DNA of 64,000 nucleotides, taken from contig NZ_JAHMHW010000017.1 in NCBI RefSeq assembly GCF_020169515.1, positions 1-64,000 on the forward strand, in the 5' to 3' direction. Under the pieces are notes generated by a model. It was given only the letters and a program-made list of their open reading frames with translations, ran no database searches and was not told the DNA's origin. Of this stretch, positions 60,068-64,000 are shown in pieces. Source of the stretch: Paenibacillus vietnamensis (GTDB lineage: Bacteria > Bacillota > Bacilli > Paenibacillales > Paenibacillaceae). A program made the position numbers and the translations under genes. Within the stretch, counting starts at the first letter, position 1; each line of letters starts with the position of its first letter.

Positions 60068-61807
60068 TTGAAAACTTTACTCAAGCAATTAGGACCGTAC
60101 CGGGGATCGATTGTGCTCATTGTCACGCTTATGCTGGCCGGAATCATGCTGGAGCTCTATCTGCCGACGTTGATGGCGGACCTTGTCGATACCGGCATCG
60201 CCGGAGAGGATATGCCCTACATTCTCCGCACCGGCGGTTGGATGCTGGTATGCGCGCTGCTCGCCGCCGGGCTGACGATCGTCGTTTCCTACCTGACCTC
60301 GCGGGTGTCGGCAGGCTTTGGCCGGGATGTCCGCCGGAAGCTGTTCGTCAAGGCGGAGGGGTTGTCGCTGCAGGAGTTTGACCGGTTCGGCACTTCTTCA
60401 CTGATTACTCGCACGACGAACGATATCCGGCAGGTGCAGGATGTCGTGAATATGATGCTAGGCATGATGACGAGGGCGCCGATGATGCTGCTGGGAGGCA
60501 TAATTCTCGCCGTGTCGCGGGACGCCAAGCTGTCGCTCATTTTTCTGGCCTCGCTGCCTGTTCTGGCTCTCGCTATTTTTCTAATCGTACGTGTTGCGAT
60601 TCCTTTATTCGGCTCGCTTCAGGCCAAGACCGACCGGCTCAATTTGCTGCTTCGCGAAGCGCTGATCGGCACGCGTGTGATCCGGGCGTTTAACCGGGGC
60701 GAATTCGAGAAGCGGCGCTTTCATGAGGCGAACGAGGATTACCGGGATACCGGCATCAAGGTGAACAAAATTATGGCGGTATTATTCCCGATTATGATGC
60801 TGGTTATGAATTTCACGAACGTCTCGATCGTATGGTTCGGCGCCGTGCGTCTGGATCAAGGGGAAATGCAGGTCGGCAATCTGATGGCTTTCCTGCAATA
60901 TGCGGGTATGATACTTTTTTCCCTGATTATGCTGTCCATGGCGATGGTTATGATTCCGCGGGCTCAGGCTTCGGCGCGAAGAATTAACGAGGTGCTGCAG
61001 GTGAGCTCGTCGATTCAAGATTCTCCAAGCGGCGGCAATCAGGACCAAACGGCTTCCGAAGCGGCTCCCATCCTGGAATTCAAGGATGTTGCATTCCGTT
61101 ATACCGGAGCTGAAAAAGCGGCCGTGGAGCGGGTGTCCTTCCGGGTGAACAAGGGAGAGACGACGGCTATTATCGGAAGTACCGGAGCCGGAAAAACGAC
61201 GCTGCTGCAGCTGGTCCCCCGTTTCTACGATGCCGAGACCGGCTCGGTGCTGGTGAACGGAAGGGATGTCCGGCAGTGGCCGCAGAAGGAGCTAAGAGAC
61301 CTCATCGGCTATGTGCCGCAGAAGGCGATGCTGTTCCGCGGTACGATTGCGCAAAATATCAGATTCGGAAACGGTCCTGTGGATGACCAGGTGCTGGAGG
61401 ATGCGCTTCGCATCTCCCAGGCGAAGGATTTCGTTAACGCGATGGAGCGCGGCGCAGAGTCGGAAATCAGCCAGGCGGGAAGCAATTTGTCGGGCGGCCA
61501 GAAGCAGAGGCTGTCCATTGCGCGGGCGCTTGCACGCAAGCCGGCCCTCTATCTGTTCGACGACAGCTTCTCGGCGCTGGATTACAAGACCGATGCAAGG
61601 CTGCGTGAAGCATTGAAGGAAGCGTCCCGCCATGCAGCCGTTGTTATGGTAGCCCAGCGTGTCAGCTCGGTTGTCCATGCGGATCAGATCATCGTGCTGG
61701 ACGAAGGGCGCGTTGTCGGAAAAGGCACGCACGACGAGCTGCTGGCGACAAACAAGGTGTACCAGGAAATTGCTGCTTCCCAGCAGACTGAGGAGGAAAG
61801 CGCATGA
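60068..61807 (+). CDS. ABC exporter half-transporter, degenerate-site subunit
   Basis: A 579-residue protein: six-helix transmembrane domain (about 1-310) and ATPase domain with Walker A GSTGAGKTT and signature LSGGQKQR. Walker B reads LYLFDDSFSALD, with Asp where the catalytic Glu normally stands, and the H-loop His is replaced by Gln (MVAQRVSS). These are the marks of the degenerate half in heterodimeric multidrug exporters such as TM287/288. TTG start, 9 nt after AAGGAG. It overlaps the next gene by four bases. Confidence 0.93.
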   Translation: MKTLLKQLGPYRGSIVLIVTLMLAGIMLELYLPTLMADLVDTGIAGEDMPYILRTGGWMLVCALLAAGLTIVVSYLTSRVSAGFGRDVRRKLFVKAEGLSLQEFDRFGTSSLITRTTNDIRQVQDVVNMMLGMMTRAPMMLLGGIILAVSRDAKLSLIFLASLPVLALAIFLIVRVAIPLFGSLQAKTDRLNLLLREALIGTRVIRAFNRGEFEKRRFHEANEDYRDTGIKVNKIMAVLFPIMMLVMNFTNVSIVWFGAVRLDQGEMQVGNLMAFLQYAGMILFSLIMLSMAMVMIPRAQASARRINEVLQVSSSIQDSPSGGNQDQTASEAAPILEFKDVAFRYTGAEKAAVERVSFRVNKGETTAIIGSTGAGKTTLLQLVPRFYDAETGSVLVNGRDVRQWPQKELRDLIGYVPQKAMLFRGTIAQNIRFGNGPVDDQVLEDALRISQAKDFVNAMERGAESEISQAGSNLSGGQKQRLSIARALARKPALYLFDDSFSALDYKTDARLREALKEASRHAAVVMVAQRVSSVVHADQIIVLDEGRVVGKGTHDELLATNKVYQEIAASQQTEEESA

Positions 61808-63612
61808 TCAACCAGAAGAAGGGCCCGGCGATGAGGGAAAAGCCGAAGGAGTTCAAAAAAACGCTGCTTCGCCTGCTTGGCTATTTGAAGCCGCAGCGAA
61901 TGAAGCTGATCGCGGTTGCCGTTATGGCGCTGCTGGGCACCTTGTTCAGCATCATTAGCCCCAAGCTGCTCGGAGATGCGACATCGTCGCTGTTCGACAG
62001 CTTCATGAACGGAACGAGGGTGGAGTTCGATCAATTGGGCAAATTGCTTTTATGGCTGGTTGGACTTTATTTGTTATCTGCGATGTTCTCCTACTTGCAG
62101 CAGTATACGATGGCCGGCATAGCCCAGCGTACGATTGCGGGCATGCGGCGCGAAGTGAATGAGAAGCTGAGCCGTCTACCGCTCCGCTACTTTGACCGCC
62201 ATCCGCACGGCGAGCTGCTCAGCAGGGCGGTCAACGATATTGACAACATCAACAATTCGCTTCAGCAGGGCTTGATGCAGCTGATCACCTCAACGGTCAC
62301 CATTCTCGGCACGATTATAATGATGCTGGTCATCAGCCCGCTGCTTACCTTGGTCGTTTGCGTGAGCCTTCCGTTAAGCGGGCTCGTGATCCGCTTCATC
62401 ATGACCAGGAGCCAGAAGTATTTCATCAATCAGCAGGCGGAGCTGGGCCGGGTTAACGGACATATCGAAGAGATGTACAGCGGCCATCAGGTAGTCAAAG
62501 CATACGGTTACGAGCAGAAGTCGATCGATGACTTTGACGGGATGAATGACCGGCTGTATCAGGCCGGCTGGAAAGCGCAGTTCATTTCCGGCTTGATGAT
62601 GCCGATGATGACGTTTATCGGCAATATCAGCTATGTGCTCGTTACGATTGCCGGAAGCGTGCTCGCCCTGAACGGGAGCATCCGGATCGGCGATATCCAG
62701 GCTTTCATTCAATATACTCAGCAGCTGAATCATCCGATGATTCAGGCCGCGAGTATTGCGAACATGATCCAGACGGCGCTGGCATCGGCTGAGCGGGTGT
62801 TTCTTCTGCTCGATGAAGAAGAAGAGGCGGAGGAACGGCCGAATTCCGCGGACCTGGCAGCCTTAAAGGGCGATGTCGTGTTTCGCGATGTAAGCTTCGG
62901 TTATGAGGATGGCAAACCGATCATTAAAGGCTTGAACCTGAATGTGAAGGAAGGGCAAACGATCGCGATCGTCGGGCCTACCGGAGCGGGCAAAACGACG
63001 ATGATCAACCTGCTCATGCGCTTTTACGAGATTAACGGAGGCCGGCTGGAGCTGGGCGGGACCGACTATCGGGAGCTGACCCGCGAACAGGTTCGCAGCC
63101 GCTATGCGATGGTTTTACAGGATACATGGCTGTTCAGCGGCACGATCCGGGACAATATCGCCTACGGCAAGGAAGGCGCTTCGGATGAAGAAATCGTTCA
63201 CGCTGCACGCCTTGCGTACGCCGACGATTTCATACGGACGCTCCCGGACGGGTACGATACCGTGCTTGGCGAGGATGCATCGAACATTTCCCAAGGCCAG
63301 CGGCAGCTGCTGACGATCGCCCGCGCCATCTTGTCCGATCCGCTGATCCTTATTCTGGATGAGGCGACGAGCAGCGTAGATACGCGTACGGAAATGAATA
63401 TTCAGAATGCGATGAAGGAAATGACGCGCGGCAGAACGAGCTTTGTGATCGCCCATCGTCTCTCCACCATCAAGAATGCCGATCTTATTCTGGTCATGAA
63501 TCAGGGAGAGATTATCGAGCAGGGCACCCATGCGGAGCTTCTGGAGCGGAAGGGCTTCTATGCGGAGCTGCACGGCAGCCAGTTCGCACAGAAAGAGATG
63601 CAGGCGATTTGA
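61804..63612 (+). CDS. ABC exporter half-transporter, catalytic subunit
   Basis: A 602-residue partner: six helices (about 15-330) and an ATPase domain with Walker A GPTGAGKTT, Walker B LILDEATSSVD (catalytic Glu present) and H-loop VIAHRLSTI. Its signature motif is ISQGQRQ rather than LSGGQ, which would complete the degenerate site against the first subunit. ATGA overlap with the preceding gene gives coupled translation. Together they probably form a drug or lipid exporter induced through the MarR protein. Confidence 0.94.
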   Translation: MINQKKGPAMREKPKEFKKTLLRLLGYLKPQRMKLIAVAVMALLGTLFSIISPKLLGDATSSLFDSFMNGTRVEFDQLGKLLLWLVGLYLLSAMFSYLQQYTMAGIAQRTIAGMRREVNEKLSRLPLRYFDRHPHGELLSRAVNDIDNINNSLQQGLMQLITSTVTILGTIIMMLVISPLLTLVVCVSLPLSGLVIRFIMTRSQKYFINQQAELGRVNGHIEEMYSGHQVVKAYGYEQKSIDDFDGMNDRLYQAGWKAQFISGLMMPMMTFIGNISYVLVTIAGSVLALNGSIRIGDIQAFIQYTQQLNHPMIQAASIANMIQTALASAERVFLLLDEEEEAEERPNSADLAALKGDVVFRDVSFGYEDGKPIIKGLNLNVKEGQTIAIVGPTGAGKTTMINLLMRFYEINGGRLELGGTDYRELTREQVRSRYAMVLQDTWLFSGTIRDNIAYGKEGASDEEIVHAARLAYADDFIRTLPDGYDTVLGEDASNISQGQRQLLTIARAILSDPLILILDEATSSVDTRTEMNIQNAMKEMTRGRTSFVIAHRLSTIKNADLILVMNQGEIIEQGTHAELLERKGFYAELHGSQFAQKEMQAI

Positions 63613-63649
63613 GCCTGAGCCGAACATAAAATCCAATAGCAGAACAGTG

Positions 63650-63694
63650 AACCGCCTTCACCTTAATGAATAGGATGAAGGCGTTCTTTGTTTT
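63650..63694 (+). terminator. Intrinsic terminator of the exporter operon
   Basis: CGCCTTCA (63653-63660) pairs with TGAAGGCG (63676-63683); TTCTTTGTTTT follows. Confidence 0.7.
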
Positions 63695-63753
63695 ACTGCC
63701 AAGCGGTAGCCGCATATTCATGTAACAAAGCCTTGGGAAATGAGTGATGGAGG

Positions 63754-64000
63754 ATGAAAATTCATGTCGCTGCAGCCGGAGACAGTCTTTGGAAAATAGC
63801 GCAGGCATACGGGGTTGAATGGTCCGCTCTGATCTTGATGAACCGGCATATTTCCGATCCGGACTCGAATATCGCCGGTATGAACGTGCATATCCCGGAT
63901 AAGACGGCAAGCCTCCGAAACCAAACGGCTATCCCTTCCTGCCCTCCCGAAATACCTGCCCGGTTAATCGATCAATGGATCCCGCTTACGCCTCTAACGG
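63754..64000 (+). CDS. LysM domain-GMC oxidoreductase fusion, 5' part (second copy)
   Basis: The right edge cuts an open frame that runs without stop from ATG 63754. Residues 1-50 are a LysM domain (MKIHVAAAGDSLWKIAQAYG... NMNVHIP-type ending in GMNVHIP) with no signal peptide, close to the N-terminus of spore coat protein SafA. After a short linker comes DQWIPLTPL, the same junction (NNWIPLTPIEQM) that opens the GMC part in 28467-30209. So the missing part should be a GMC oxidoreductase. GGAGG touches the start codon, an unusually tight spacing, and an in-frame stop at 63745 excludes a longer start. Confidence 0.7.
   Translation, partial: MKIHVAAAGDSLWKIAQAYGVEWSALILMNRHISDPDSNIAGMNVHIPDKTASLRNQTAIPSCPPEIPARLIDQWIPLTPLT

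Overview
The window reads as chromosome of a spore-forming, low-to-mid GC Bacillota, most like Paenibacillus (inference). The pointers are strong GGAGG ribosome sites, frequent TTG/GTG starts, a small acid-soluble spore protein (sspI), YesM/YesN-type two-component genes next to Lpl/Ytc-type sugar ABC transporters, and very large modular exported polysaccharidases. I see no transposase, prophage, CRISPR array or rRNA.

Layout. 1-387: 3' end of a tRNA cluster (Gly-Cys-Arg-Leu) with its terminator. 405-1063: two nearly identical, tandem, minus-strand units of about 270 nt, each with a closing stem and an intrinsic terminator; I read them as an unidentified structured RNA. 1.2-10.1 kb: sensor kinase/AraC response regulator, two sugar permeases and two paralogous binding lipoproteins. 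10.2-14.4 kb: a Psp/Lia-type envelope-stress operon (LiaI-like membrane protein, PspA, PspC, second PspA, NarL-type kinase and regulator). 14.4-16.9 kb: molybdenum cofactor genes mobB and moeA, moeA carrying a coding minisatellite. 16.9-24.0 kb: repeat-rich spacer, an unknown gene, a YwmB-like gene, zwf, prfC and a stand-alone murG. 24.1-28.4 kb: LacI regulator, two Gfo/Idh/MocA oxidoreductases and a ThuA-like protein, probably keto-glycoside catabolism.

28.5-30.2 kb: a LysM-GMC oxidoreductase fusion. 30.3-34.2 kb: opuA-type glycine betaine transporter with divergent gbsR. 34.3-37.4 kb: orphan phnM, sspI, a Ktr-type potassium channel regulator and an rRNA methyltransferase. 37.5-41.3 kb: two AraC regulators around an SGNH esterase, then a PhnB-like protein. 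41.5-54.1 kb: a rhamnogalacturonan-I unit made of a 1941-residue PL11 lyase with two CE12-like esterase modules, a membrane AraC regulator, two permeases and a binding lipoprotein. The enzyme and transporter transcripts share one promoter/operator element. 54.1-59.5 kb: a switch-like leader before a YkuK-like gene, a TetR remnant and a modular GH30 hydrolase. 59.5-63.6 kb: MarR regulator and a heterodimeric ABC exporter. The right edge cuts a second LysM-GMC fusion gene.

The common theme is import and breakdown of plant polysaccharide plus cell-envelope homeostasis. The least explained signals are the duplicated RNA near the left edge, the leader at 54379-54505 with a 40-nt element also found at 8376-8415, a family of three covarying terminators, and the LysM-GMC fusions.
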